This document shows, piece after piece, positions 8,167-16,766 of a stretch of DNA of 64,000 nt. Below the pieces are notes generated by a model. The model did not search any database and was not told where the DNA came from. It saw only the letters and a list, made by a program, of their open reading frames with translations. The stretch covers positions 9,655,001 to 9,719,000 of the forward strand of contig NZ_CP163443.1 of assembly GCF_041053055.1 (NCBI RefSeq). The letters run 5' to 3'. The stretch comes from Streptomyces sp. R41 (GTDB lineage Bacteria > Actinomycetota > Actinomycetes > Streptomycetales > Streptomycetaceae). The position numbers and the translations under genes are program-made. Every line of letters starts with the position of its first letter. Position 1 is the stretch's first letter.

Positions 8167-8442
8167 GGCCGCTTCACCTGCAAAAAGCTGCGCCAGTGGG
8201 GCCAAAGGCACCTGTTCGACGACGAGCCCATCAATCGCGTCATCGACGCTCGCACGGGAAAGCAACCCCAACTGATCACGCTCACCGCCGAGGACGGCAG
8301 GGAACTGTTCCCCGAGGACATCCGGGTGGTCCAGTCGCGTGCGGCAGACCCCATCGAGACCGCCTTGCCCATCGAGACACCTCGCCGTCGCGCGGCGGCA
8401 CGACCTGACCGCCCTCGCCGACGCCCGAAAGCAGAGAACTGA
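8167..8442 (+). other. Start-less open frame of unknown origin
   Basis: This frame reads FTCKKLRQWGQRHLFDDEP, later QPQLITLTAEDGRELFPEDI and RVVQSRAAD, with normal-looking amino-acid composition and no start codon or ribosome-binding site. It sits in the promoter region of the divergent enoyl-CoA hydratase. It resembles the tail of a real protein whose 5' end is lost, but I do not recognise the family. The rest of 8111-8589 shows nothing else. Confidence 0.3.
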
Positions 8443-8589
8443 CAGAGACCGCCCGGCGGCAATGCGACCTGGCGGACTCGCGTTCATCCAGTCGACAAGT
8501 CCGACACTCGGCGGCGTCGCCCGCGCAACGGACGTGCGGCGGCTGGACACGTGTCCCCGGCGGTGAACGGCGACGAAACGCGTGCCGTG

Positions 8590-8958
8590 TCAGGCATCAA
8601 CGCCATGGGTGTCAGGTGTCGGCAATTCGAACCACACCGTTTTCCCTCGTCCGCTGGGCGAGTTGCCCCATGCGGAAGCCGGCGCGGAAACGATGACCAG
8701 CCCCCGCCCTCCCTCGGCCTGGTCCTCCTCGCGCGGAACCGTCACGGCTTTCGCGAGATGCGGATCACTGTGACGGACCTCAACGCGTATGCGTTCGGGA
8801 AACTCGCGGACGTAGACGTACACGTCGCTGTCGCCGTGGACCAAGCCGTTGGTGACGACCTCCGACACCAGGAGTACCTCGATCCGCGATCGCCGAAACG
8901 GCAGACGATCTTGAGGTCCGACAACCGCCCATGACCAGCACGAGCACACGACCACCAA
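8590..8958 (-). CDS. Anti-sigma/serine kinase-type ATPase domain protein, probably N-truncated
   Basis: About 120 residues make an HATPase_c_2 domain of the RsbW/SpoIIAB type that is abundant in Streptomyces. The N box is VLLVSEVVTNGLVHG, the G1 box is EGGRGLVIVSAPASAWG, and the end is KTVWFELP. These ATPases bind and phosphorylate anti-sigma antagonists or sequester sigma factors. The usual N-terminal helices (about 40 residues before LLVSE) are absent, and the only starts are TTG 8958 or nearby GTGs without a ribosome-binding site. It may be a truncated gene. No partner sigma or antagonist gene is adjacent. Confidence 0.6.
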   Translation of the reverse strand: MVVVCSCWSWAVVGPQDRLPFRRSRIEVLLVSEVVTNGLVHGDSDVYVYVREFPERIRVEVRHSDPHLAKAVTVPREEDQAEGGRGLVIVSAPASAWGNSPSGRGKTVWFELPTPDTHGVDA

Positions 8959-9081
8959 GGCACACCAGCCCCGTGACCAGCGACTTCACTATGGTGGATC
9001 TTCACTGGTCACGACAGGGCCAAGAAGGCCCGGCCGGCCCGCGACAGCAGTCGCCCCGGGGCCGGCCTTGGCCGGGGCGGC

Positions 9082-9987
9082 TCAGCCCAGGTAGAAGTCC
9101 CTGCGGGCGGCCACGTACGCCTCGATCGACTGGGCGGGGATGCCCGTCACGCGCTCGACGCCGTCGGCCGTGCGGTCGTAACGGTTGTCCCGGTGCAGCC
9201 GGGCCATGGTGGCGGCGTGCTGTTCGATGTGCGGCGGCAGGCCCATCCTGGAGAGCCCCTGGGACTGCCACCGGTCCAGCGGCACGTCCACGCAGGACAC
9301 CGGACGGCCCAGCGCCCGCGAGAACTCCTCGGCCAGCTCAGTCATGTCGACCGAGCGGGGCCCGGTCAGCTCGTAGGTCTGCCCGATGTGCGGAGCCGGG
9401 TCGCGGAGCACGGTGGCGACCACCCGGGCGACATCGTCCACGGCGACCGGCGAGGTGCGTCCGGTGCCGAACGGCAGCGCGATCGTGCCGCTCTCCTGAA
9501 TCGACCGCGCCGCCATCATGGTGAACAGCGGATTGTCCAGGAACGACGTCGGCCGGATGTGCACCACGGGCAGCCCCGACCAGTCGAAGACCTGCTCCGC
9601 CAGCCAGTGCAGCCGCTGCTGGTGCGACTCCTCGGTGCTGGTGGCGGTCATCTGCGACACCGTCATCTGCGACAGGTCGACCAGGGCCTCCAGCTTCCCG
9701 TACTCCCTCGCAACGGAGGCCACCACGGTCGCCGCCAGCAGATGGTCCGGCGACACGCGCATCGCGAAGTACATCCGCGCCACGCCCTGCAGCGCGGCCG
9801 CTACCGTCTCGGGCCGGGTCAGGTCACCGATGACGACCTCCGCGCCGAGCGCCCGCAGCTCATCCGCACGCTCGTCCTCGCGACGGACCATGAAACGCAC
9901 CGGCACTTCCTGAGCACGCAAGTGCTCGAAGACCGTACGGCCCACGCCGCCGGCACCGGGGATAAGAACAAGGTTGCTGGCAACCAT
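9082..9987 (-). CDS. NmrA-like NAD(P)-binding protein (atypical SDR)
   Basis: This 301-residue protein begins with NLVLIPGAGGVGRTVFEHL, a Rossmann GxxGxxG-type motif, followed by VVIGDLTRPETVAAALQGV and HIRPTSFLDNPLFTMMAAR, the pattern of NmrA/HSCARG-type or NAD(P)H:quinone-reductase-like atypical short-chain dehydrogenases. Such proteins act as redox sensors or reduce small molecules such as quinones. The classic YxxxK pair is absent, as usual for this group. The ATG at 9987 has aaggagatcg upstream. It lies downstream of the MFS gene on the same strand but about 350 bases away, so co-transcription is uncertain. Confidence 0.85.
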   Translation of the reverse strand: MVASNLVLIPGAGGVGRTVFEHLRAQEVPVRFMVRREDERADELRALGAEVVIGDLTRPETVAAALQGVARMYFAMRVSPDHLLAATVVASVAREYGKLEALVDLSQMTVSQMTATSTEESHQQRLHWLAEQVFDWSGLPVVHIRPTSFLDNPLFTMMAARSIQESGTIALPFGTGRTSPVAVDDVARVVATVLRDPAPHIGQTYELTGPRSVDMTELAEEFSRALGRPVSCVDVPLDRWQSQGLSRMGLPPHIEQHAATMARLHRDNRYDRTADGVERVTGIPAQSIEAYVAARRDFYLG

Positions 9988-10104
9988 CAGTCGATCTCCT
10001 TCGGAATAATGGAACAACTGAGTTGAGGTGTGATCACAGCGTCAGCGGAGCCGTCAGCAAGGCGTTGGCCCCGGCGATGTCAGCGCTGATCCGGGTGGCG
10101 ACTT

Positions 10105-10153
10105 CACAGGGGTCTCCAGTGCTGTCGGGGGTTCTGCGATCGCCGGGCGGAGG
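10105..10153. repeat. Direct repeat copy 1 (with 11987-12036)
   Basis: This 49-bp segment (cacaggggtctccagtgctg onward) matches 11987-12036 with a few substitutions and a one-base indel. It lies downstream of the MFS gene; the other copy covers its ribosome-binding site and start codon. A short open frame on the minus strand at 10104-10346 ends in this copy and may be the remnant of a gene; I do not recognise it. Confidence 0.8.
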
Positions 10154-10342
10154 AGGTCAGCGGCACCGAAGTCGGCACAGACCTCACCCGCGGGCGCACC
10201 CCTTCGAGCACCGTGTCGACCATCCGCTCGGACTGCCCCTCCTCGAGCTGCCGCAGCACGGTCTCGATGGTGGAGGTGTCGGCAGTGCGGCGACGTCCCC
10301 GGCAGGCGGTCGCCTCCGGTGTCTCGCGGGGATGGTTCGTGA

Positions 10343-11989
10343 TCACCGTTGGGCTCGGACGGCCTGGCGCTGGGACTTGTCACCGTCGGCGGCCAGCGCG
10401 GCGTCCTTGCGCGGCAGGAAGAGCAGCACGACGACCGCGCCGACCAGGGCGACGGCCGCCGCCCCTATCGCGGTGATGTGCATGGCATGGATGAAGGCGT
10501 CGTGCGCGGGCCGCACCAGCGTCCTGCCGGCCGGTCCCAGCTTCTCGGCGACGGCCAGGGTCGCCTGGACGGATTCACCTGCGGCGTGCCGGTCGGAGGC
10601 GGGCAGTACGCCCAGGTGGCCGTCGATGCCGTTGCGGTAGGTGGTGGACAGCAGCGACCCCAGCACGGCGACCCCCATGGCCCCGCCGACCTGCCGGAAG
10701 GTGTTGTTGACCGCGGATCCGGAGCCGGCCTTCTCCCGTGGCAGCGACGACATGATCATGACGGTGGCGGGCGGCATCACATGGGCCATCCCCGTGCCCA
10801 TCAGGAAGAACAGCACCTCCAGCACCCAGATGGGGGTGTCCTGGCCGAGCAGCAGGAAGCCGGCGAAGGCCACGGCGGTCAGGACCAGGCCGCCGGCGCA
10901 CACGGCTCGGGCACCGAAGCGGTTGACGACCAGCCGGGCCCGCGGGGCGAAGAACATCTGGGAGACGGCCAGCGGCAGCACGAGCAGACCGGACTGCAGG
11001 ACGCTGTAGCCCCGCACGCTCTGGTTGTAGAAGACGCTGAAGAACGTGACGCCCATGAGGGCGAAGAAGACCAGGCCGATGGCGGCGACGGACGCGGAGA
11101 ACCGCCGGTTGCGGAAGTAGGTGACGTCGAGGGCCGGATGGTCGCTGCGGGCCTCGTAGACCACGAAGCCGGCGAGGACCGCCAGGCCGCCGAGGATCGT
11201 CGCCCAGGACTCGGGCCGGGTGAAGTCGCCCAGCTGGCCGCCCTTGATGATGCCGTAGACCAGCAGCGCCAGACCGACGATCGACAGCAGCACGCCGACC
11301 GGGTCGAGCCTGCCTCGCCCGGGGTCCTTGGAGTCGGGGACCAGCACCACCATCGCGACCAGCGCGACGACCACGATCGGCACATTGACCAGGAAGACCG
11401 AGCCCCACCAGAAGTGCTGCAGCAGGATGCCGCCGGCGATGGGGCCGGCGGCGATGGCGAAACCGACCACACCGGTCCAGATGCCGATGGCCTTGGGCTG
11501 CTCGTCGCGCTCGAAGACGTTCATGATGACCGCGAGGGTGGCGGGCAGGATGAAGGCGCCGCCGAAGCCCATCACGGCGCGGAAGACGATGAGCTGCCCG
11601 GAGGAGTCCGACAGCGCGGACAGCGCGGATCCCACGCCGAACACCAGCATGCCGAAGAGCAGCACCTTCTTGCGGCCGAGCCGGTCACCGAGCAGGCCCG
11701 CGGTGAAGAGCAGTCCGGCGAAGACCAGCGTGTAGGAGTTGACCGCCCACTCCAGCTGGCTCTGGGTGGAGCCGAGTCCGGTGGGAGCGGGCTCGGCGAT
11801 GGTCTTCATCGCCACGTTGAGGATCGAGTTGTCCAGCATCACCACCAGGAGGCTGCACGCGAGCACGGTCAGGATGGCCCAGCGCCGGCGGTGGACCGCC
11901 TCGGAAACGCCTCGTCGCTGGGCAGGCGGCACGGGTGGTGTGGACTCCGCGGGCTTCGAGGACTCGGTGGGGGTGGGTGGTGATGCCAC
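10343..11989 (-). CDS. MFS drug efflux transporter, DHA2 (EmrB/QacA) type, 14 TM
   Basis: This 548-residue membrane protein has a hydrophilic N-terminal tail of about 35 residues, then ~14 hydrophobic segments. Motif A appears as [13 protein letters not shown] after TM2, and motif C-like [18 protein letters not shown] lies in TM5, defining proton-coupled drug antiporters. The start is the GTG at 11989 with ggag 7 bases upstream; the longer frame has no site. A TetR regulator is divergently encoded 190 bases away, the classical arrangement for repressor-controlled efflux of a drug or self-made metabolite. The start region overlaps a 50-bp direct repeat found again downstream of the gene. Confidence 0.9.
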   Translation of the reverse strand: MASPPTPTESSKPAESTPPVPPAQRRGVSEAVHRRRWAILTVLACSLLVVMLDNSILNVAMKTIAEPAPTGLGSTQSQLEWAVNSYTLVFAGLLFTAGLLGDRLGRKKVLLFGMLVFGVGSALSALSDSSGQLIVFRAVMGFGGAFILPATLAVIMNVFERDEQPKAIGIWTGVVGFAIAAGPIAGGILLQHFWWGSVFLVNVPIVVVALVAMVVLVPDSKDPGRGRLDPVGVLLSIVGLALLVYGIIKGGQLGDFTRPESWATILGGLAVLAGFVVYEARSDHPALDVTYFRNRRFSASVAAIGLVFFALMGVTFFSVFYNQSVRGYSVLQSGLLVLPLAVSQMFFAPRARLVVNRFGARAVCAGGLVLTAVAFAGFLLLGQDTPIWVLEVLFFLMGTGMAHVMPPATVMIMSSLPREKAGSGSAVNNTFRQVGGAMGVAVLGSLLSTTYRNGIDGHLGVLPASDRHAAGESVQATLAVAEKLGPAGRTLVRPAHDAFIHAMHITAIGAAAVALVGAVVVLLFLPRKDAALAADGDKSQRQAVRAQR

Positions 11990-12036
11990 AGGGGGTCTCC
12001 AGTGCTGTCGGTGGTACTGCGATTGCGGGGCGGAGG
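11987..12036. repeat. Direct repeat copy 2 (with 10105-10153)
   Basis: This copy contains the ribosome-binding site and GTG start of the MFS gene. Finding the same sequence beyond the other end of the gene suggests tandem duplication with loss of one gene copy, or recombination through the repeat. Confidence 0.8.
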
Positions 12037-12121
12037 CCGTCGGCCTCAGACGGTGGGAGGCAGCGCACGGCCTGCCTGACCTGCCGGGTGATCTCATCGA
12101 AGGCGAAATAGATGTCGCAAT

Positions 12122-12143
12122 CAAACTAAACGCAGGTTAGGAT
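12122..12143. promoter_or_regulatory. Candidate TetR operator and promoter between MFS and TetR genes
   Basis: The A/T-rich segment CTAAACGCAGGTTAG with flanking AAA and GAT is an imperfect inverted repeat in the divergent intergenic region. TAGGAT at 12138-12143 fits a -10 element for the TetR gene, so a repressor bound here would block both directions. Confidence 0.45.
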
Positions 12144-12180
12144 AGATGACAAGCGACAGCCATCTGAGGAGAGTGATTCC

Positions 12181-12777
12181 GTGGGCCGCGTGTCGAAGGC
12201 GCAAGCGCAGGAGAACCGGCAGCACGTTGTGGCCACCGCCTCCCGGATGTTCCGCGAGAAGGGCACCGCGGTCAGCATCGCCGACCTGATGAAGGCCGTC
12301 GGGCTCACCCATGGCGCGTTCTACAAGCAGTTCACTTCCAAGGAGGACCTGGTCGACAAGGCCATCGCCCACGCCTTCGAGGATCCGGCGGCACACTCGC
12401 CGGTGGGGCTGGAGGAGCACGCCGGGGAGCACGAGGCCGCCCGCCGGACGCTGATCGAGGACTACCTCTCGGTCTGGCACCGCGATCACGTCGGGGACGG
12501 CTGCCCCGTCTCAGGATTCGCCGCCGACCTGGGGCGCGACCCTGACCAGGCCGCCCGCTCCCAGGAGGTCTACATCAACGGGGTACGGAACCGCGCCGCT
12601 CGGCTGGCCACCGGCGACGACGACGGCATGGCCCAGCTCTGCACCATGGTCGGTGCCCTCGCCCTCGCCCGCGCCACCCGGGGCAACCCGCTCTCCGAAG
12701 AACTGCTGCAGGCCGCGCGCACGGCTCTCACCGAGGGCGGCACCGGGCGGTCGGAACCGCAGCAGCGCACGGACTGA
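12181..12777 (+). CDS. TetR/AcrR family repressor, likely controls the MFS pump
   Basis: This 198-residue protein has an N-terminal TetR HTH: NRQHVVATASRMFREKG, VSIADLMKAVGLTHGAFYKQF and SKEDLVDKAI. The C-terminal ligand domain resembles the TetR_C group with VGDGCPVSGFAADLGR, typical of regulators next to EmrB-type transporters. The GTG at 12181 has gaggagag 8 bases upstream. Divergent orientation to the efflux gene and the shared 190-bp promoter region argue for local autorepression and drug-induced derepression. Confidence 0.9.
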   Translation: MGRVSKAQAQENRQHVVATASRMFREKGTAVSIADLMKAVGLTHGAFYKQFTSKEDLVDKAIAHAFEDPAAHSPVGLEEHAGEHEAARRTLIEDYLSVWHRDHVGDGCPVSGFAADLGRDPDQAARSQEVYINGVRNRAARLATGDDDGMAQLCTMVGALALARATRGNPLSEELLQAARTALTEGGTGRSEPQQRTD

Positions 12778-12788
12778 CCGGGGGCCGG

Positions 12789-12811
12789 CGGACGGCGTCG
12801 GCCGCCGTCCG
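12789..12811. terminator. Hairpin downstream of TetR gene
   Basis: Arms cggacggc and gccgtccg flank a 7-base loop 11 bases after the TetR stop codon. It is a plausible terminator without a T tract. Confidence 0.45.
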
Positions 12812-12884
12812 GGCCCGACTGTGCGGCCGACCGGGCCCGCGGGTCGGCTCCGGGCCGGGCCCGGCCGTCAGTTCCCGGCCCGCG

Positions 12885-13078
12885 GCCGGACCACACCGCT
12901 GCTCATGGTGGTCGCTCTCAACGACACGGTCACCGACCTGGCACTCGCCGCCTACGAACGGGCGCTCGAACCGAAGCGGCTGCGGTTGCTCCCGGGCGGC
13001 CACTTCGACCCGTACACCACGCAGTTCGACCAGTCGAGCGCCGCTGCCCTCGCCTGGTTCCGTGAGCTCCTCACATGA
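12885..13078 (+). pseudogene. Alpha/beta hydrolase relic, C-terminal end
   Basis: The frame PLLMVVALNDTVTDLALAAY, then ALEPKRLRLLPGGHFDPY and AALAWFRELL matches the end of a DLH/acetyl-esterase-type alpha/beta hydrolase: Asp in the ND turn and the catalytic His in GGHFDPY. The nucleophile half is missing, and upstream sequence is the GC-rich region behind the TetR gene. The fragment cannot be active. Confidence 0.6.
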
Positions 13079-13132
13079 CAGGCGAACACGCCCGCAGGGG
13101 GCGCACCGCCAGTGCGAGACGGAGGAGGGACC

Positions 13133-13414
13133 ATGCCCCACCTGACCTGCGCCGTCGACGACGGCCTCGCGACTCTGGTCCTGAACAACCCGCAGCAGAA
13201 CCGCACCGATTCACTGACGGCCACCGAGCTCGCCGAAACCCTCGAGGCCATCGGCCGCAGCAGCGCCCGTGTCGTCCTCGTGCACGCCGAAGGCCCCGAG
13301 TTTCCGCTTGGCGGCCGGGTGATGCGTGGCCCGGCACTGACCCGTCCGGCCGAATCGCCGGCTCTGCTCCTGGACCGACGAACGGAAAGCACGGTAGGAA
13401 ACCAACGTGAATGA
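13133..13414 (+). pseudogene. Enoyl-CoA hydratase N-terminal fragment
   Basis: An ATG at 13133 with gaggaggga upstream opens MPHLTCAVDDGLATLVLNNP, then ATELAETLEAIGRSSARVVL and HAEGPEF, the first 60-65 residues of a crotonase-family enzyme. After PLGGRV the similarity stops and an unrelated tail leads to a stop overlapping the next gene. The start and ribosome-binding site are intact, so a short peptide may be translated and could couple translation to the following gene. Confidence 0.6.
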
Positions 13415-14126
13415 TCTGCTCACCACGGTCATCGAGGCCCATGGCGGGATCGAACGCTGGCAGGAACTGACCCAGGCGCAGGCCACCATTGTCAGTGGTG
13501 GCGACCTGTTCGCCATCAAGGGCCTGCCGCAGGATGCCACGCCACGGATGATGACGATCAGGCTGCACGAGGAGCACGCCTCGGTACAGCCCTTCGGTGC
13601 TCCTGACCAGAAGACCGACTTCACGCCCGGACGAGTGAGCATCGAAAAACTCGACGGGCACGTGGTGGCCGAACGCAAGGACCCTCGGACGTCTTTCTCC
13701 GGACACACACTGGAGACACCCTGGGACCCGCTGGACCGCGCCTACTTCAACGGCTATGCGTTGTGGACCTACCTGACCACGCCCTTCCTGCTTGCCATGC
13801 CCGGCTTCACGGTCACCGACATCGAGCCGTGGCGGGAAAGAGATGAGGTCTGGCCAGGTCTGCGCGCCGCCTTCCCGCTCCAGATCGCAAGCCACAGCGC
13901 CCACCAGGACTTCTACTTCGGTCCCGACCGGCTCCTGCGGCGCCACGACTACCACGTCGACGTGGCCGGCGGATTCGCCGCCGCACAGTACGTCTACGAC
14001 TACGCAGAAGCGGACGGCATCGTGCTGCCCACCAAACGCCGGGCTTACCGCCGCGACACCGACGGTCGTCCGCTCATGGAGCAGGTCATGGTCTCCATCG
14101 ACCTCAGCAACGTCCACTTCAGCTGA
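13407..14126 (+). CDS. Conserved hypothetical protein, 239 aa, probably soluble
   Basis: A GTG at 13407 opens a 239-residue frame with good actinobacterial codon use, overlapping the end of the truncated enoyl-CoA hydratase by 8 bases. The protein starts MNDLLTTVIEAHGGIERWQ; this opening (EAHGG..RW) and the later segments RLLRRHDYHVDVAGGFAAA and IVLPTKRRAYRRDTDGRP resemble proteins with a LolA/LppX-like beta half-barrel, as known in lipoprotein-sorting relatives. There is no signal peptide or lipobox, so export is not expected. Function is unknown. The terminator at 14120-14160 follows directly. Confidence 0.75.
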   Translation: MNDLLTTVIEAHGGIERWQELTQAQATIVSGGDLFAIKGLPQDATPRMMTIRLHEEHASVQPFGAPDQKTDFTPGRVSIEKLDGHVVAERKDPRTSFSGHTLETPWDPLDRAYFNGYALWTYLTTPFLLAMPGFTVTDIEPWRERDEVWPGLRAAFPLQIASHSAHQDFYFGPDRLLRRHDYHVDVAGGFAAAQYVYDYAEADGIVLPTKRRAYRRDTDGRPLMEQVMVSIDLSNVHFS

Positions 14127-14160
14127 CAGAGCCTTCTGTCGATGCCCCCTCTGTCAGCTG
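14120..14160. terminator. Bidirectional terminator between convergent genes
   Basis: Perfect 12-bp arms cagctgacagag (14120-14131) and ctctgtcagctg (14149-14160) enclose a 17-base loop. The left arm includes the stop codon of the 239-aa gene, and the convergent phosphatase gene ends 78 bases further on. Confidence 0.7.
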
Positions 14161-14237
14161 CTGTCATGGCACACCGGGTCGAGAGACATCAGCGCTGTGG
14201 GTGACTCTGTCCCGACCCACCTCGGTGAGCCATACCT

Positions 14238-16673
14238 TCAGGAGGAACCCTGGATGGCTTGCTCGGACCAGATCGTCTTCCCGTTCTGGCCATGGCGGCA
14301 GCCCCATCGTCCGCCGAGTTGAGCGACGAGGAACAGGCCGCGTCCTCCCTCGTCGGTCATGTGGGCACGCCGAAGGCGGGGTTGGGTGCAGTTGGAGTCG
14401 GTGACCTCGCACACCAGGACGTTGTGGCGAAGCAGACGGAGGTCCATCGGCGGACGACCGTAGCGGATGGCGTTGGTCACCAGTTCGCTGACGATGAGTT
14501 CGGTGGTGAAGAGGAGGTCGTCCAGGCCCCACGTGGTGAGTTGGCGGGTTATCCACTTTCGAGCCTTGGAGACGGCGGCCGGATCGGCCGGGATCTCCCA
14601 GTGAGCGGTGTCCGCCACTGGGACGGCGCGGGTGCGGGCCAGCAGCAGGGCCGCGTCGTCGCGCGGCGCCTGGTCCGCCAGGTCGGAGAGGAGAGCCCGG
14701 CCGGTTTCGTCCAGGGCACGATCCGGACGGCAGTACGCGGCGAGGGCTTCGGTCAGGCGCCGCAGGCCTTGGCCGGTGTCGCGATCGCCTCGTTCGACCA
14801 GGCCGTCGGTGTAGAGAGCGAGGACGCTGCCCGGCTCGACGTCGATCACGGTGGTCTCGTACGGCATGCCGCTGAGGGCGAGTGGTGGCCCTGGGGAGAT
14901 CCCGACTGCTTCGGCGGTTCCGTCGGGCCGGACCAGGACGGGTGGTGGGTGGCCGGCACTGGCGATGGTGCAGCGCCTGGTGACCGGGTCGTAGACCGCG
15001 TACAGGCAGGTGCCGCCAACAATGTCGCGGTCGTCGAGTGGGGCTTCGGCCGCGAGGCGCTGGACCAGGTCGGCGATCCGGGTGAGCAGCTCGTCCGGTT
15101 CGAGTTCCAGGTCCGCGAGCGTCTGGATGGCGGCGCGGAGGCGGCCCATGGTGGCGCTTGCGGGCATGCCGTGGCCGACCACGTCTCCGGCGACAAGGGC
15201 CACCCGGAGAGAGGGCAGAGCAATGGCGTCGTACCAGTCGCCGCTGCTGCCTGCTCCCCCGCCTGCGGGCAGGTAGACGCCGGCGGTCTCGGCTGCCGGA
15301 GTGTCGGTGGTGGCCGGGGGAAGGAGGCGCCGCTGCAGCGCTACGGCCGCCCTGTGCTCGCGCGTGTAACGGCGGGCGTTGTCGATGGCGAGCGCACCCC
15401 GTGAGGCGATCTGCTTCATGAGATCCGCCTCGTCCTCGGTGAAGAGGTCGGATCGGCCGCAGCGCCAGGCCGTTATGGCGCCGAGCGTGAGCCCGCGGGC
15501 ATGCAACGGTGCCACCATCACCGAATGGGCGCCCTTCGGGACGAGATACTCGACCAGGTGCGGGTCTCTGACCATGGCGATGAAGTCGTCAAGGCCGAAG
15601 ACGACTGGCTCGCCGTGTCGGAAACTGTGCAGCAGGGGGTGGTCGGGAAGGGGCGGGATGGACTCGCCGCGCTTGATGCCGGCCGGCCACACCGCGGTGG
15701 CCGGTGCAAGGGCCGCGTTGCCCATGTTTCCACCGTGCAGCTGCTTCGAGGGTTCTTCCCCGTCGGAAACGGAGTGCGCAAGGTCGACTGCGGCGAGATC
15801 CCCGAACGCAGGTGCGAGAACGTCCGCAAGGTCCTGTGCGGTGCGCACGACATCCAGGGATCCTCCTACTCGTTCGGCCACCTCGCGGGCGAGATCCAGA
15901 TGACGGTGGGCGCGCATCTGGTCGGCGTTGTCGAAGTACAGGGCTGCGACCCCCGTGGGGCGTCCTCGCGCGTCCTCCAGACGGAAGGCGGACAGCGACA
16001 GCGCGTGCTGCCGCGCCGGATCGTGCCGCCAGCTCACTTGCTGGTTTCTGCGGATTACTGGGGCACCCGTCTCGATTACCTGGCGCAGTAGTGCCTCGAG
16101 GTTCTCGGCGTCCTTGGCGCACAGCACGTCGCTCAGCCGAGCGCCGGGCTGTACCGGACGGCCGTCGAGAGTTCCCGGCGTGGCGTTCGTCTGCACAGTG
16201 GTGAGATCCGTGTCGTACACAGCGATGGTGATCCGGTTCTGTGCGGACAGTGCACGCAGGAGCGCCGCGCCCTGTTCGTGGCCGGCGACGTGGTGGGTAG
16301 GGGCCGCCAGGACGAGGACCTCCGCCGAGCCGGAGCCCCCCACCTTGGTGGTCCGGAAGGTGACATCGATGGTGTCGCCGCACTGGTGCCACAGCCGTAC
16401 CCGGCCGGATGCCGGTATCTCCGCGTCGCGCAGGTCGTCCGGGAGGCCGGCCACCAGTTCCCGCACGGGGCGGCCACAGACCTCCTCGGCGCGGAACCCC
16501 GTCAGCTCCTCTGCTGCCCCGGTCCACCGCACCACCGCGCCTCGATTGTCGAGCACGGCGGCTGCCGGACCGTCGCAGGCATGCGAGCTGTCGCTGGGAC
16601 CGGAACCGGAGACGCCCGTCGATCCTTGGGAGGCGCCTGCCGAGTAGGCGTTCTTGACATTCTCTATGTCCAT
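14238..16673 (-). CDS. PAS-GAF-PP2C (SpoIIE) phosphatase with C-terminal anti-sigma ATPase domain
   Basis: This 811-residue multidomain regulator has two PAS regions (about 35-130 and 140-250), a GAF domain (about 265-420), a SpoIIE/PP2C domain (about 440-650) and an RsbW-type ATPase domain (about 680-800). The PP2C metal residues are visible in SSGDWYDAIAL, GDVVGHGMPASATMGRL, YTDGLVERGD and DDAALLLAR; the ATPase has ELIVSELVTNAIRYG and DEGGRGLFLVAQLG. Such proteins sense a signal and dephosphorylate anti-anti-sigma factors while also carrying a kinase-like domain. The ATG at 16673 has aaggaag upstream. It lies 93 bases downstream of a paralogue on the same strand, probably in one operon. Confidence 0.9.
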   Translation of the reverse strand: MDIENVKNAYSAGASQGSTGVSGSGPSDSSHACDGPAAAVLDNRGAVVRWTGAAEELTGFRAEEVCGRPVRELVAGLPDDLRDAEIPASGRVRLWHQCGDTIDVTFRTTKVGGSGSAEVLVLAAPTHHVAGHEQGAALLRALSAQNRITIAVYDTDLTTVQTNATPGTLDGRPVQPGARLSDVLCAKDAENLEALLRQVIETGAPVIRRNQQVSWRHDPARQHALSLSAFRLEDARGRPTGVAALYFDNADQMRAHRHLDLAREVAERVGGSLDVVRTAQDLADVLAPAFGDLAAVDLAHSVSDGEEPSKQLHGGNMGNAALAPATAVWPAGIKRGESIPPLPDHPLLHSFRHGEPVVFGLDDFIAMVRDPHLVEYLVPKGAHSVMVAPLHARGLTLGAITAWRCGRSDLFTEDEADLMKQIASRGALAIDNARRYTREHRAAVALQRRLLPPATTDTPAAETAGVYLPAGGGAGSSGDWYDAIALPSLRVALVAGDVVGHGMPASATMGRLRAAIQTLADLELEPDELLTRIADLVQRLAAEAPLDDRDIVGGTCLYAVYDPVTRRCTIASAGHPPPVLVRPDGTAEAVGISPGPPLALSGMPYETTVIDVEPGSVLALYTDGLVERGDRDTGQGLRRLTEALAAYCRPDRALDETGRALLSDLADQAPRDDAALLLARTRAVPVADTAHWEIPADPAAVSKARKWITRQLTTWGLDDLLFTTELIVSELVTNAIRYGRPPMDLRLLRHNVLVCEVTDSNCTQPRLRRAHMTDEGGRGLFLVAQLGGRWGCRHGQNGKTIWSEQAIQGSS

Positions 16674-16766
16674 CCGTGGCTTCCTTCTGTGGCTTGCTTG
16701 GCGAGAGCCTGCGGCTCGAGAGATCGGCATGCTGTGGCAGCCGTCGGCCGCCCGGTCGGTCGCGCG

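Noticed and set aside
10349..11983. 544-codon plus-strand frame opposite the MFS gene
   Set aside because: It is a shadow of the transporter; its composition is extreme in His, Asp, Gln and Gly, with no start signal.
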